From Sphingobacteriia bacterium (GTDB lineage: Bacteria; Bacteroidota; Bacteroidia; NS11-12g; UBA955), in NCBI GenBank assembly GCA_021151535.1, contig JAGKXC010000047.1:1-15633 (forward strand): DNA of 15,633 bases. The letters run 5' to 3'. The translations under genes were made by a program, and so were the position numbers. The notes under the pieces were generated by a model that saw nothing but the letters and a program-made list of their open reading frames with translations, had not been told where the DNA came from and searched no databases. Every line of letters begins with the position of its first letter. Position 1 is the stretch's first letter. Positions 6,161-13,934 of the stretch are shown here, one piece after another.

Positions 6161-9100
6161 ATGTTTCCTTCGAGAATCTCCTTACCTGCCCCTTTCAAGC
6201 TGCTATTTTTAACCATTTTAGCAATTTTCTCGAACCATTTATCATTGAATGCCCAATGGATAAAGCAAGAATCTTTGCAAAAAGCAGAATCGATCGTTGC
6301 TCAACTAACCTATAAAGAACAAGTTGCACAATTGTTAATGGTTCCAGCTTGGACAAAAGACAATCAAATTGACGAGGTGGTTCTAAAGCAGATTCGCACA
6401 TTTAAAGTAGGTGGAATTATTTATTTTCAGGGCGATGCTATGATCCAAGCGTTACACAACAATTTCTACCAACAGGAAAGCAAACTGCCCTTACTTATTG
6501 GCATTGATGGCGAGTGGGGACTGGCGATGCGTTTGATTAATCAGTATAAGTATCCATTTGCAATGACATTAGGTGCCACAGAAAACCATGCTCTTACCGA
6601 GGCGGTTGGGAAATCAATTGGATTAGAGTGTAAGCGTTTGGGAATTCATATCAATTTTGCTCCAGATATTGACGTAAACACCGAACCATCTAACCCAATT
6701 ATAGGCTTTAGAAGTTTTGGTTCAAATCCGCACAAAGTAGCCCAATTGGGTGTTCATTTTTGCAATGGTTTACAGAATGCGGGCACTTTGGCTTGTGCTA
6801 AACATTTTCCCGGACACGGAGACACCAAAACCGATTCTCACAAAGATTTACCACGGATAGAACATTCCTTAGACAGACTAAAAAGCATAGACATTCAACC
6901 GTATACACCGTTGATAGATGCTGAGGTTGCTAGTATCATGATGGGTCATTTACAAGTACCCGCTTTGGATTCTTCTGGCACACCGGCATCTTTATCGCCC
7001 ATAATAATAAAAGATTGGGTAAAAGGGAAATTGGGTTTTCAAGGGCTAATTATCACTGACGCTCTGAACATGAAGGGAGTTGCCAAATTGGGAACACCGG
7101 CGGAAGTAGCTTATCGGGCATTGCTTGCGGGAAATGACATCATTTTGTTTCCAGAGGATGTTGAAGGTTTCATTAGAAAAGCCCAAATTGCCAAAGATAG
7201 CGGCTGGGTAGACAGTGCGGAAATTGCCCAAAGGGTTAAGAAAATTATCGCCACGAAATATCAATTGGGTTTATTTAAAAACCGATTTATTGACGATCAA
7301 AATCTAACAGATGACATTACAGCGATCCAGGAGGACTTTGTTAAAAACTGGGAAAAGGATTTGTTGAAAGAATCCATGGTTGATTTGGGATATCCATCAC
7401 CCAGCAATAGAAATCCATTACCATGGAACAGGTACGAGCGGGATTCGATTTTACCCATATTCTTTGGTGATTCGATTTCTTGGTCGGTTTATCGCCACAT
7501 CGCCCAATATAATCAGGTTAAGAAGCCAATTTTATTGCAATGGGTGAAGGACACGATGAAACTGGATTCTACATTAAGAATGATTTACAAAACGCATTCG
7601 GTTGACTCGCGCATTTTGGCGATTGGTTGCGATTTACCGGTTTGGGGCGTTCGATCTAGATTAATTCCAAGCAGGGTAACTCAATTTTTGGGCGATTTGG
7701 CGATGCGATATAAAACGGCATATTTACATGCTGGTCATATTTATGCGATCAGGGAATTGAAAAAGGAACCCAATTTGCCGATTGTGGTTGTTTTTGAGAA
7801 CCAAGAGAACCGGATTAAAACTGGGGTTTCACATTTATTTGGGGAAGCAGTTGCCAAGGGCAAAATGCCGATTGAATTACCAAAAGAGAAATACCAAATG
7901 GAGCAACAGAACATCCCGGTAGGTCTCACCTATTTACCGGATTATATTGATAGGAATGAGAAGAACGGCGAGGCTTGGAACAAAGTGCAAATGGCTTGTA
8001 ATCAATTGGATTCCTTGATGAAAATGGGGATTACTGAGGGTTTGTATCCATCGGCGCAGTTGGTTGTATTGAAAGACGGGAAGTTATTTTATCAGAAAGC
8101 GGTTGGCGATTTGGAAGTTGAGGAATATGGTATGATCAAACAGGTTGCGGCCACAAATGAAACGGTTTACGACATTGCATCGATTACGAAGGTTGCTGCC
8201 ACTACATTGGCATTAATGCATTTATATGAGAGCAATCATTTGCATTTAGACGAGGCCATAGGTTTGGCATTACCAGAGGCGGCAAATACTCCATGGAAAG
8301 GCATTACAATACGGGAGCTGCTGATGCATAAAAGCGGCTTGCCCGCTTTTTTGCCCTTGCAAAGCAAGGTAACGGCTTTGGGAGCCAAAGCCGTTTCAGC
8401 AGCCTCCGCACCCAGTAGCGCCTACTTCCAAATTGGTGAAAATCTGTGGTTACATAAACAATGGTCAGACGAATCTTGGAAACTAATCAAAGAGACTTCG
8501 CCCCTGCCCGATAAACCCTACATTTATTCGGATTTAAACATGATTATCTTAGGTAAATTGGTTGAATATAAATCCGGAAAATCATTGGATAATTTTGTAA
8601 AAGAGACATTTTACCAACCCATGGGTTTAAAAAGCTTGGGATATCTACCTCGAGAAAATGCCATTCCCGCAAATATCATCGCCCCTTCTTTTTATGATAC
8701 TTTCTGGCCACGACAAATGTTGAATGGATTTGTACATGATCCTAGTTGTATGTTCTTTCAAGGAGTTTCGGGGAACGCTGGATTGTTCTCTAATGCCCAT
8801 GATTTGGCTTGTTTATTTCAAATGCTTAACGATGGTGGAACTTGGAATAAAAAACGCTACTTCAAATCCAGTACAATCGAATATTTTACAAGACCTGTGG
8901 GTTGGATAAAAAATAAAAAAGAAGAAAAAGTATATCACTATAGAGGATTGGGATTTGATAAACCCAATGGAAAATCCGGACTTAAAGCCAACGTTTTTGA
9001 AGGTGCACCCTTAAGCTTGTTTGGACACAGTGGATACACCGGTACTTGGGCTTGGTGTGATCCAGACCAAAACATGGTGTTCGTATTTTTATCTAATAGA

Positions 9101-9196
9101 ACTTACCCATCTGATAACAACAAAAAAATTACTGAAACTGGATTTAGGGGTCGTTTATTGGAAGAAGTTTATAACCAATTATCAAAATTGGACTAA
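6161..9196 (+). CDS. Exported fusion: GH3 beta-N-acetylhexosaminidase (NagZ-like) plus serine hydrolase (beta-lactamase/PBP-like)
   Basis: 1011 aa from ATG 6161, chosen because the first 31 residues then form a clean signal peptide (R6, K13, LLFLTILAIF core, SLNA|QW cleavage). In-frame ATGs at 6128 and 6062 are possible but add unneeded N-terminal sequence. Residues about 42-382 are a GH3 TIM barrel: GIDGEWG, INFAPDIDVN, the NagZ signature KHFPGHGDTKTDSH (214-227) with the acid/base His, and IITDALNMKGV with nucleophile D300. Residues about 405-590 look like a degenerate GH3 C-terminal domain. Residues about 608-1011 are a class C beta-lactamase-like hydrolase: SITK (S674, K677; SxxK), YSDLN (Y789) and HSGYTGT (956-962). 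It probably cuts GlcNAc-containing cell-wall fragments and hydrolyses a peptide, ester or amide bond; the second substrate is unknown. The fusion is known in Bacteroidota. It is divergent from the sigma gene and ends one base from the mpl stop. Confidence 0.9.
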   Translation: MFPSRISLPAPFKLLFLTILAIFSNHLSLNAQWIKQESLQKAESIVAQLTYKEQVAQLLMVPAWTKDNQIDEVVLKQIRTFKVGGIIYFQGDAMIQALHNNFYQQESKLPLLIGIDGEWGLAMRLINQYKYPFAMTLGATENHALTEAVGKSIGLECKRLGIHINFAPDIDVNTEPSNPIIGFRSFGSNPHKVAQLGVHFCNGLQNAGTLACAKHFPGHGDTKTDSHKDLPRIEHSLDRLKSIDIQPYTPLIDAEVASIMMGHLQVPALDSSGTPASLSPIIIKDWVKGKLGFQGLIITDALNMKGVAKLGTPAEVAYRALLAGNDIILFPEDVEGFIRKAQIAKDSGWVDSAEIAQRVKKIIATKYQLGLFKNRFIDDQNLTDDITAIQEDFVKNWEKDLLKESMVDLGYPSPSNRNPLPWNRYERDSILPIFFGDSISWSVYRHIAQYNQVKKPILLQWVKDTMKLDSTLRMIYKTHSVDSRILAIGCDLPVWGVRSRLIPSRVTQFLGDLAMRYKTAYLHAGHIYAIRELKKEPNLPIVVVFENQENRIKTGVSHLFGEAVAKGKMPIELPKEKYQMEQQNIPVGLTYLPDYIDRNEKNGEAWNKVQMACNQLDSLMKMGITEGLYPSAQLVVLKDGKLFYQKAVGDLEVEEYGMIKQVAATNETVYDIASITKVAATTLALMHLYESNHLHLDEAIGLALPEAANTPWKGITIRELLMHKSGLPAFLPLQSKVTALGAKAVSAASAPSSAYFQIGENLWLHKQWSDESWKLIKETSPLPDKPYIYSDLNMIILGKLVEYKSGKSLDNFVKETFYQPMGLKSLGYLPRENAIPANIIAPSFYDTFWPRQMLNGFVHDPSCMFFQGVSGNAGLFSNAHDLACLFQMLNDGGTWNKKRYFKSSTIEYFTRPVGWIKNKKEEKVYHYRGLGFDKPNGKSGLKANVFEGAPLSLFGHSGYTGTWAWCDPDQNMVFVFLSNRTYPSDNNKKITETGFRGRLLEEVYNQLSKLD
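8330..8395 (+). repeat. Three consecutive perfect hairpins inside the fusion-enzyme gene
   Basis: AAAAGCGG / CCGCTTTT (8330-8337 and 8343-8350, 5-base loop, followed by TT) resembles an intrinsic terminator. CCTTGC / GCAAGG (8355-8360 and 8364-8369, 3-base loop) and AACGGCTTT / AAAGCCGTT (8371-8379 and 8387-8395, 7-base loop) follow within five bases of each other. All lie in frame within the serine-hydrolase domain, at about residues 724-745. Confidence 0.6.
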
Positions 9197-9197
9197 T

Positions 9198-10544
9198 CTA
9201 CACCAAGAAATTTTCTGGCTGTAGGCCGCCTAAATTTCCACTACTCATTAAAAGCAATACACAATGTTCATTTTGATGCTGATGTAGGGTTTGCCTTACT
9301 TCTTCTAACATCAGCTGTGGATTATTCAACGCTCTTCCTTTTCCAAAACGAGCCTCAATGGTAGTTGCTAGAGGAACTTCCATTTTTTTCAACTCAAATA
9401 CATGGGGATCAAACAATATCCATACATCTTCAGCCGGATTTAACGTGTTTTTATACCTTCCCATAAATTCAGGATTCAAACTTGAATAGGTATGAACCTC
9501 AAAAACAGCTAAAAACCGAGAAGTTTTGTATTGATCGGCAACCGCCTTAACCGTTGCTTCCACTTTACTAGGTGCATGAGCAAAATCGCGATAAATGGTT
9601 AATTTTTCAGTATCCACCATTTTCTCCAAGCGTTTGGCAGTACCTGGAAACGTTTCTAATGCTTTCCATGCTTGAAATGCATCTAAACCAACCGTTTCTG
9701 CCATTTTTACTACCCCAGCAGCATTTTGCAAATTATGTTCACCAAAAAACGGTAAGGAAAAAGCATGAGTATCAATTTTCACTGTAACCCCATTGCTTGT
9801 AACTTGAAATTCGGGTGCTTGATAGCTTTCATTGAAAATCATAGAAGCATGAGCCATTTCCGCCAAATCCGCATCGCCCTGAAACCAAAAAAATCGCGGA
9901 TTTTCTTTATCCATGGTGTTCAAAAGTGATTGAAATTGCGCCTGATAAATTTCCTCCGTTGGAAAAACATTCACATGATCCCATGCAATTCCTGTAATCA
10001 TTGCCGCATGTGCTTGATAATGAATGAATTTCGGGCGATGATCCAATGGCGATGTCAAATATTCATCACCCTCTATTATTACAACTGGTGCATTTGAAAT
10101 TCTCACCATTCTATCATAGCCGGGGATGAGCGACCCCACCAAATAATCGAAATCAACGCCGCAAGTTTTTAAAATATGCATAAGCATTCCTGTGGAAGTT
10201 GTTTTGCCATGTGATCCAGCAATCACTAAACGTTTTTTTGATTTCGATTGCTCATAAATGAATTCTGGAAATGAATAAATTGGTATACCCAAATCTTTGG
10301 CTTTCAACAATTCAGGATTATCGCCTTTAGCATGCATTCCCAAAACAATGGCATCAATTTCAGTTGTAATTTTCTCTGGATACCAGCCAAAATTTTCAGG
10401 CAACAAACCCTGAGCCGCTAACCTGCTTTTGGCTGGCTCAAAAATTTCATCATCACTACCAGTTACCAGATGTCCGTTGAAACTTAATTCCAATGCCAAA
10501 TTGTGCATTACAGCACCACCAATGGCGATAAAATGATAATTCAT
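9198..10544 (-). CDS. mpl: UDP-N-acetylmuramate:L-alanyl-gamma-D-glutamyl-meso-diaminopimelate ligase
   Basis: This cytoplasmic ATP-dependent Mur ligase attaches recovered L-Ala-gamma-D-Glu-mDAP tripeptide directly to UDP-MurNAc, so old wall peptide re-enters peptidoglycan synthesis. At 448 aa it has the three Mur-ligase domains. The N-terminus is a Rossmann UDP-binding domain (HFIAIGGAVMHNLALEL, then VTGSDDEIFEP). The central ATPase has the P-loop GSHGKTT (110-116), the EGDEY metal and phosphate-contact motif (158-162) and AWDHVNVFPT (187-196). The C-terminal domain carries YRDFAHAPSKVEATV near residues 318-332. GSDDEIFEP and the GMHAKGDNPELL stretch distinguish Mpl from MurC. The start at 10544 is supported by the promoter at 10578-10609. 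Its 3' end meets the exoenzyme gene with one base between stop codons, and both products act on recycled wall fragments. Confidence 0.93.
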   Translation of the reverse strand: MNYHFIAIGGAVMHNLALELSFNGHLVTGSDDEIFEPAKSRLAAQGLLPENFGWYPEKITTEIDAIVLGMHAKGDNPELLKAKDLGIPIYSFPEFIYEQSKSKKRLVIAGSHGKTTSTGMLMHILKTCGVDFDYLVGSLIPGYDRMVRISNAPVVIIEGDEYLTSPLDHRPKFIHYQAHAAMITGIAWDHVNVFPTEEIYQAQFQSLLNTMDKENPRFFWFQGDADLAEMAHASMIFNESYQAPEFQVTSNGVTVKIDTHAFSLPFFGEHNLQNAAGVVKMAETVGLDAFQAWKALETFPGTAKRLEKMVDTEKLTIYRDFAHAPSKVEATVKAVADQYKTSRFLAVFEVHTYSSLNPEFMGRYKNTLNPAEDVWILFDPHVFELKKMEVPLATTIEARFGKGRALNNPQLMLEEVRQTLHQHQNEHCVLLLMSSGNLGGLQPENFLV

Positions 10545-10577
10545 GAATAAATATTCCCCAAAATGCTAGTTTGGTAG

Positions 10578-10609
10578 CGAAAGTAGCATCTTGACGTGCA
10601 GCTTTCAAA
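10578..10609 (-). promoter_or_regulatory. Bacteroidota-type promoter for mpl
   Basis: Read on the minus strand, TTTG (10609-10606) is followed after exactly 20 bases by TACTTTCG (10585-10578), one mismatch from TAnnTTTG. Spacing and sequence fit the Bacteroidota sigma-ABfr consensus. It predicts a 5' leader of about 30 bases before the mpl ATG at 10544. Confidence 0.5.
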
Positions 10610-10629
10610 CAATCGCCGATTTTTTTTGC

Positions 10630-10637
10630 TATTTTTG
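10630..10637 (+). promoter_or_regulatory. Putative -7 element for the etfBA operon
   Basis: TATTTTTG matches TAnnTTTG and lies 15 bases before the etfB ATG at 10653, predicting a leader of about 10 bases. The best upstream partner, TTTC at 10603-10606, is 23 bases away, slightly too far, so only the -7 box is well supported. AAAGG directly precedes the ATG and may be a weak ribosome binding site. Confidence 0.4.
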
Positions 10638-10652
10638 CAGAGAAGTTAAAGG

Positions 10653-11384
10653 ATGAAAGTTCTTGTATGCATTAGCGTGGTACCTGATACCACCACAAAG
10701 ATCGGTTTTACCGACAATGACACACAGTTCAACACCCAAGGTGTTCAGTACATTTTAAACCCGTACGACGAATTAGCCGTAACCCGTGGTTTGGAGTTAG
10801 CAGAGGCCAATAATGGCTCTGTAACGATTGTTCACGTGGGAAAAGCAGATAGCGAAGCGGTTATTAGAAAGGCATTGAGTATGGGGGCAAATGAGGCTAT
10901 CCGTATAGATGCAGATCCCACTGATGCGCAATTGGTAGCTGCCGAAATCGCAAAAATCGCTGCTGGGTATGACTTAATATTAACCGGTAGAGAAAGTATC
11001 GATTACAATAGCGGTGCAGTTTGCGGTTTGTTGGGTGCTCATTTGGGTATTCCGGCTATCAATGTTGTAACACGCATTGATTTTGCCAATGGGAAATTCT
11101 CTTTTGATCGCGATATTGATGGAGGTAAAGAAACTGTTAGTTGTGCGGGTCCTGTTGTTGCTAGTGCACAGAAAGAGCTTTGCGAACCAAGAATTCCAAA
11201 CATGCGTGGTATTATGGCTGCCAGAACAAAGCCTTTGCAAGTTCTTGCCCCTCAAACTACTGCAAATTATAGCAAAAACGAGCGTTACGAAATGCCTCCA
11301 GCAAAAACTGGTGTGCGTATGATTGATGCCTCTGAAGCTGAAAAATTAATTGATATCCTTAAAAACGAAGTTAAAGCCATCTAA
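10653..11384 (+). CDS. etfB: Electron transfer flavoprotein beta subunit
   Basis: EtfB pairs with EtfA and holds AMP while the complex carries electrons from acyl-CoA and related dehydrogenases to the quinone pool via an ETF-quinone oxidoreductase. At 243 aa the length is slightly under the usual 250-265. The N-terminus MKVLVCISVVPDT and QYILNPYDELAVTRGLELAE are typical. The subunit signature is visible near residues 151-193: FDRDIDGGKETVSCAGPVV, then EPRIPNMRGIMAARTKP. ILTGRESIDYNSGAVCGLLGAHLGIP forms the nucleotide-pocket region. It is the first gene of a run with etfA 12 bp downstream. This looks like a standard group I (non-bifurcating) ETF; no fixABCX-type partners are present in the window. 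Confidence 0.95.
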   Translation: MKVLVCISVVPDTTTKIGFTDNDTQFNTQGVQYILNPYDELAVTRGLELAEANNGSVTIVHVGKADSEAVIRKALSMGANEAIRIDADPTDAQLVAAEIAKIAAGYDLILTGRESIDYNSGAVCGLLGAHLGIPAINVVTRIDFANGKFSFDRDIDGGKETVSCAGPVVASAQKELCEPRIPNMRGIMAARTKPLQVLAPQTTANYSKNERYEMPPAKTGVRMIDASEAEKLIDILKNEVKAI

Positions 11385-11396
11385 TTCCCAATAATT

Positions 11397-12335
11397 ATGT
11401 CAACAGTTTTTGTTTATGCAGAATCTTCTGAAGGTAATTTCAAGAAGTCTACGTTTGAAGCCATTTCTTATGGTCGTGAAATTGCGGAAATAATAGGTGG
11501 CAAAGTGATTGCTGCCGTAATTGGCGATGCAAACGCTGCCTCTTTGGGCGAACATGGCGCACACGAAGTAATTCATATTCCATTTACCGGTGCATTCACT
11601 GGAGATGCTTATACCAATTTATTAACAGAAGCTGCTAAGCAATGTAGCGCTTCCATTGTAATTTTAAGCAACACATATTCTGGAAAATCAATCGCCCCAA
11701 GATTATCTGTAACCTTGGATGGATCTTTGGCTACGAACGTAGTAAGCCTACCCAATACAAACAATGGATTTACCGTTAAAAGAAGTGTTTTCTCTGGAAA
11801 AGCTTTTGCATGGGTAAGCCTTGAAAAATCTGTTAAAGTTATCGCTATCACTCCCAATTCTTTTGAATTGAAAAATTGGGGTGGTTCTGCCACTGTAAAC
11901 ACATTAAATGCCACTGCCAACAGCACTATTTCTGTAGATAGTGTAAATAAAGTTACTGGTAAAATTCCATTAACTGAAGCTGAAATTGTTGTTAGCGGAG
12001 GTAGAGGAATGAAAGGCCCAGAAAACTGGGGAATGATTGAAGAATTGGCTGATTTATTAGGTGCTGCAACTGCATGTAGCAAGCCAGTAAGTGATATGGA
12101 CTGGAGACCGCATAGCGAACACGTAGGCCAAACGGGTATTACTATCAAGCCAAACTTGTACATTGCTGTAGGAATCAGTGGTGCAATTCAGCATTTGGCG
12201 GGCGTGAGTTCATCTAAAGTGATAGTTGCTATCAATAAAGACCCCGAAGCCCCCTTCTTCAAAGCAGCTGATTTTGGCATTGTAGGTGATGCTTTTGAAG
12301 TTTTGCCAAAACTCATCGCAGCCGTTAAACAATAA
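11397..12335 (+). CDS. etfA: Electron transfer flavoprotein alpha subunit
   Basis: EtfA binds the redox-active FAD of the ETF heterodimer. 312 aa, the usual size. The N-terminal half (MSTVFVYAESSEGNFKKS, GREIAEIIGGKVIAAVIGD) is the AANH-like domain that packs on EtfB. The C-terminal half is the FAD domain: VVSGGRGMKGPENWGMIEEL, then GAATACSKPVSDMDW, and the diagnostic signature of LYIAVGISGAIQHLAGV followed by SKVIVAINKDPEAPFFKAAD and FGIVGD. It follows etfB by 12 bp, so the two are almost certainly co-transcribed. The gene ends 4 bp before the preferred start of the nuclease-family gene, which suggests the run continues. Confidence 0.95.
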   Translation: MSTVFVYAESSEGNFKKSTFEAISYGREIAEIIGGKVIAAVIGDANAASLGEHGAHEVIHIPFTGAFTGDAYTNLLTEAAKQCSASIVILSNTYSGKSIAPRLSVTLDGSLATNVVSLPNTNNGFTVKRSVFSGKAFAWVSLEKSVKVIAITPNSFELKNWGGSATVNTLNATANSTISVDSVNKVTGKIPLTEAEIVVSGGRGMKGPENWGMIEELADLLGAATACSKPVSDMDWRPHSEHVGQTGITIKPNLYIAVGISGAIQHLAGVSSSKVIVAINKDPEAPFFKAADFGIVGDAFEVLPKLIAAVKQ

Positions 12336-12339
12336 GCAC

Positions 12340-12948
12340 ATGATGCGCACAGAACTAATAATTAGAAATATTGTTCCAGCGCATTCGCATGGTGCCTACA
12401 CTTTATATTTAAAGGAGAAAAACGGCAATCGGATTCTTCCTATTATCATTGGCGGATTTGAAGCACAAGCAATCGCCATGGAATTGGAGAAAATGAAGCC
12501 AAGCCGTCCTTTAACCCACGATTTATTTGCCAATACGCTTGAAGAATATTCAATAAAAATTGTAGAGATAAGTATCGATCGTTTGGAAGAAGGTGTTTAT
12601 TATGCCTCTATCATTTGCGTGGATTTTAAAACGCCAGGTGCACCCAGAATAAAGTTGGATAGCAGAACCTCTGATGCCATTGCAATGGCAACCAAATTCC
12701 ACTGCCCTATTTTCTGTAATGAAGGAATACTTTCTGAATCTGCATACAATGAAAATGCAGACGATGAAATGGATTTTGATGCTCCAGGAAGAGCTGATGC
12801 TCCCGATGTAAATCCCGTAGCAAAAGTTGGCAATGATTTGGCAAGATTTAATTTGGAAGAATTAGAGCAAATGTTAGAAGAAGCCATTAATATTGAAGAT
12901 TATTCTCGCGCAGCACAGCTTCGCGATGAAATTAACAGAAGAAAGTAA
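12340..12948 (+). CDS. Bifunctional nuclease family protein (DUF151) with C-terminal UVR motif
   Basis: About 202 aa. I chose ATG 12340 (the adjacent ATG 12343 is equally possible) because the longer frame back to 12286 lies inside etfA and adds non-family residues. Residues 1-130 are the DUF151 domain: LIIRNIVPAHSHGAYTLYL, ILPIIIGGFEAQAIAMELE, RPLTHDLFANTLEEYSIKI and RIKLDSRTSDAIAMATKFHCPIF all fit the family, whose plant members are reported as DNases/RNases. Catalytic residues are not firmly established, so nuclease activity here is by homology only. An acidic linker (NADDEMDFDAPGRADAPD) follows. The last about 35 residues, LEELEQMLEEAINIEDYSRAAQLRDEI, are a UvrB/UvrC (UVR) motif, a helical hairpin used for protein contacts. 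The stop overlaps the next ATG by one base (TAATG). Confidence 0.88.
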   Translation: MMRTELIIRNIVPAHSHGAYTLYLKEKNGNRILPIIIGGFEAQAIAMELEKMKPSRPLTHDLFANTLEEYSIKIVEISIDRLEEGVYYASIICVDFKTPGAPRIKLDSRTSDAIAMATKFHCPIFCNEGILSESAYNENADDEMDFDAPGRADAPDVNPVAKVGNDLARFNLEELEQMLEEAINIEDYSRAAQLRDEINRRK

Positions 12949-13784
12949 TGGCATCCTTTTATTTCGTAAACGACCAGCAAATTGCGGACGGTACCGCCGT
13001 CTTTAGTCCAAATTTTAGGGGGTTAAAATATGGCGATGGATTCTTCGAAACCATGCGTTTCGCCAACGGCCGCCTTATGCATTTGTTATTGCATGCTGAA
13101 AGAATCAGAAAATCAGCCATGTTACTAAAAATGACATTACCTGCTGGCTGGGACGAAATTGCTTGGGAAACCCAAATTACAAGTTTTTGTGCTAAAAACA
13201 AGATTAACGGAGCCAGAATTCGAGTTTCATTTTTACGTGATAGCGAAGGTTATTATACTCCTACCACCAATGAGGTATGTATAGTTACAGAAATTCAAAA
13301 TGATGGTTTTCAATCATTTCAGTGGAACAATCAAGGATTACAAATTGGTACATACAATGAAATGGTAAAGAATGGAAATTATACTTCCATGCTAAAAACT
13401 TGTTCAGCTTTGGTTTACACGATGGCGGGTATTTATGCAAAAGAAAAGCAATGGGATGACTGTATTATATTGAATGATTTTGGTAGACCTTGTGAAGCCA
13501 TTTCTTCTAATATTTTTGTGGTAGCAAATGACTTTATCATCACTCCCCCACTTTCTGAATATTGTGTAGATGGAATCATGCGAAAAGTGGTAATTCAGCT
13601 GATTGAAGCATACGGTTATACGCTGCAAGAACGTCCTATTACTGAAGTAGAACTCAATGCCGCTGATGAAATTTTCTTAACCAATTCAGTTCAAGGTATC
13701 CAGTGGGTAGGTCATTTACACGGCAAACCCATGAAAAATTCAGTTTCAAAGGTATTATTCGATCAATTGAATCGCATTCAGTAG
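12948..13784 (+). CDS. Class IV aminotransferase, probably 4-amino-4-deoxychorismate lyase-like (PabC)
   Basis: 278 aa PLP enzyme of fold type IV. Landmarks are LKYGDGFFETMR (26-37), RLMHLLLHAERIRKSAMLL (42-60), ARIRVSFLRD, MLKTCSALVYTMAGIYAKE with K150 as expected PLP lysine, DDCIILNDFGRPCEAISSNIF (170-190) with the PLP-binding glutamate, VDGIMRKVVIQLIEAYGY and FLTNSVQGIQWV. The GIMR motif and short length resemble PabC, which makes p-aminobenzoate for folate, rather than BCAT, which has GITR as in the ilvE of this window. D-amino acid transaminase or another class IV activity cannot be excluded from sequence alone, so I give no symbol. Start codon overlaps the previous stop, implying translational coupling with the nuclease-family gene. 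Confidence 0.85.
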   Translation: MASFYFVNDQQIADGTAVFSPNFRGLKYGDGFFETMRFANGRLMHLLLHAERIRKSAMLLKMTLPAGWDEIAWETQITSFCAKNKINGARIRVSFLRDSEGYYTPTTNEVCIVTEIQNDGFQSFQWNNQGLQIGTYNEMVKNGNYTSMLKTCSALVYTMAGIYAKEKQWDDCIILNDFGRPCEAISSNIFVVANDFIITPPLSEYCVDGIMRKVVIQLIEAYGYTLQERPITEVELNAADEIFLTNSVQGIQWVGHLHGKPMKNSVSKVLFDQLNRIQ

Positions 13785-13934
13785 AATAAAGGCTAATTCT
13801 TAATGCCAAACACCAGCCAAAATGCTGTTAAACCAGTAAAAAGGCTACCGCATATCGCCAGTGAAAACTTTCACCAATAAAAAAAGAAAGGCGCCGTTAA
13901 GCGCCTTCCCGTATGATGGTTTTATTTGCTTGTA
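13785..13934. other. Convergent intergenic region
   Basis: 150 bp separate the end of the etf run from the end of pruA. The region contains the pruA terminator (13873-13907) and a short GTGAAA-AC-TTTCAC hairpin (13861-13874) with no T-tract on either side. No ORF or RNA gene is evident. Confidence 0.5.
13873..13907 (-). terminator. Rho-independent terminator of pruA
   Basis: On the minus strand, AAGGCGC (13907-13901) pairs perfectly with GCGCCTT (13894-13888) around a 6-base loop and is followed by TTCTTTTTTTATT. It sits 28 bases past the pruA stop. The plus-strand side lacks a T-tract, so it should act mainly on pruA. Confidence 0.85.

Noticed and set aside
8330..8352. Genuine intrinsic terminator at the first coding hairpin
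   Set aside because: It is in the middle of an intact reading frame with the HSG active-site motif downstream, so full termination would be harmful; kept only as a structural oddity.
11609..12163. 184-codon minus-strand ORF inside etfA
   Set aside because: Antisense to a clear etfA signature region, with composition typical of a shadow frame and no upstream promoter.
12286..12339. Longer N-terminus for the DUF151 protein
   Set aside because: The extra 18 residues lie in the etfA coding sequence and do not resemble the family; ATG 12340/12343 fits better.
13861..13874. Terminator for the etf operon at the GTGAAA/TTTCAC hairpin
   Set aside because: The stem is short and no T-tract follows on the plus strand.
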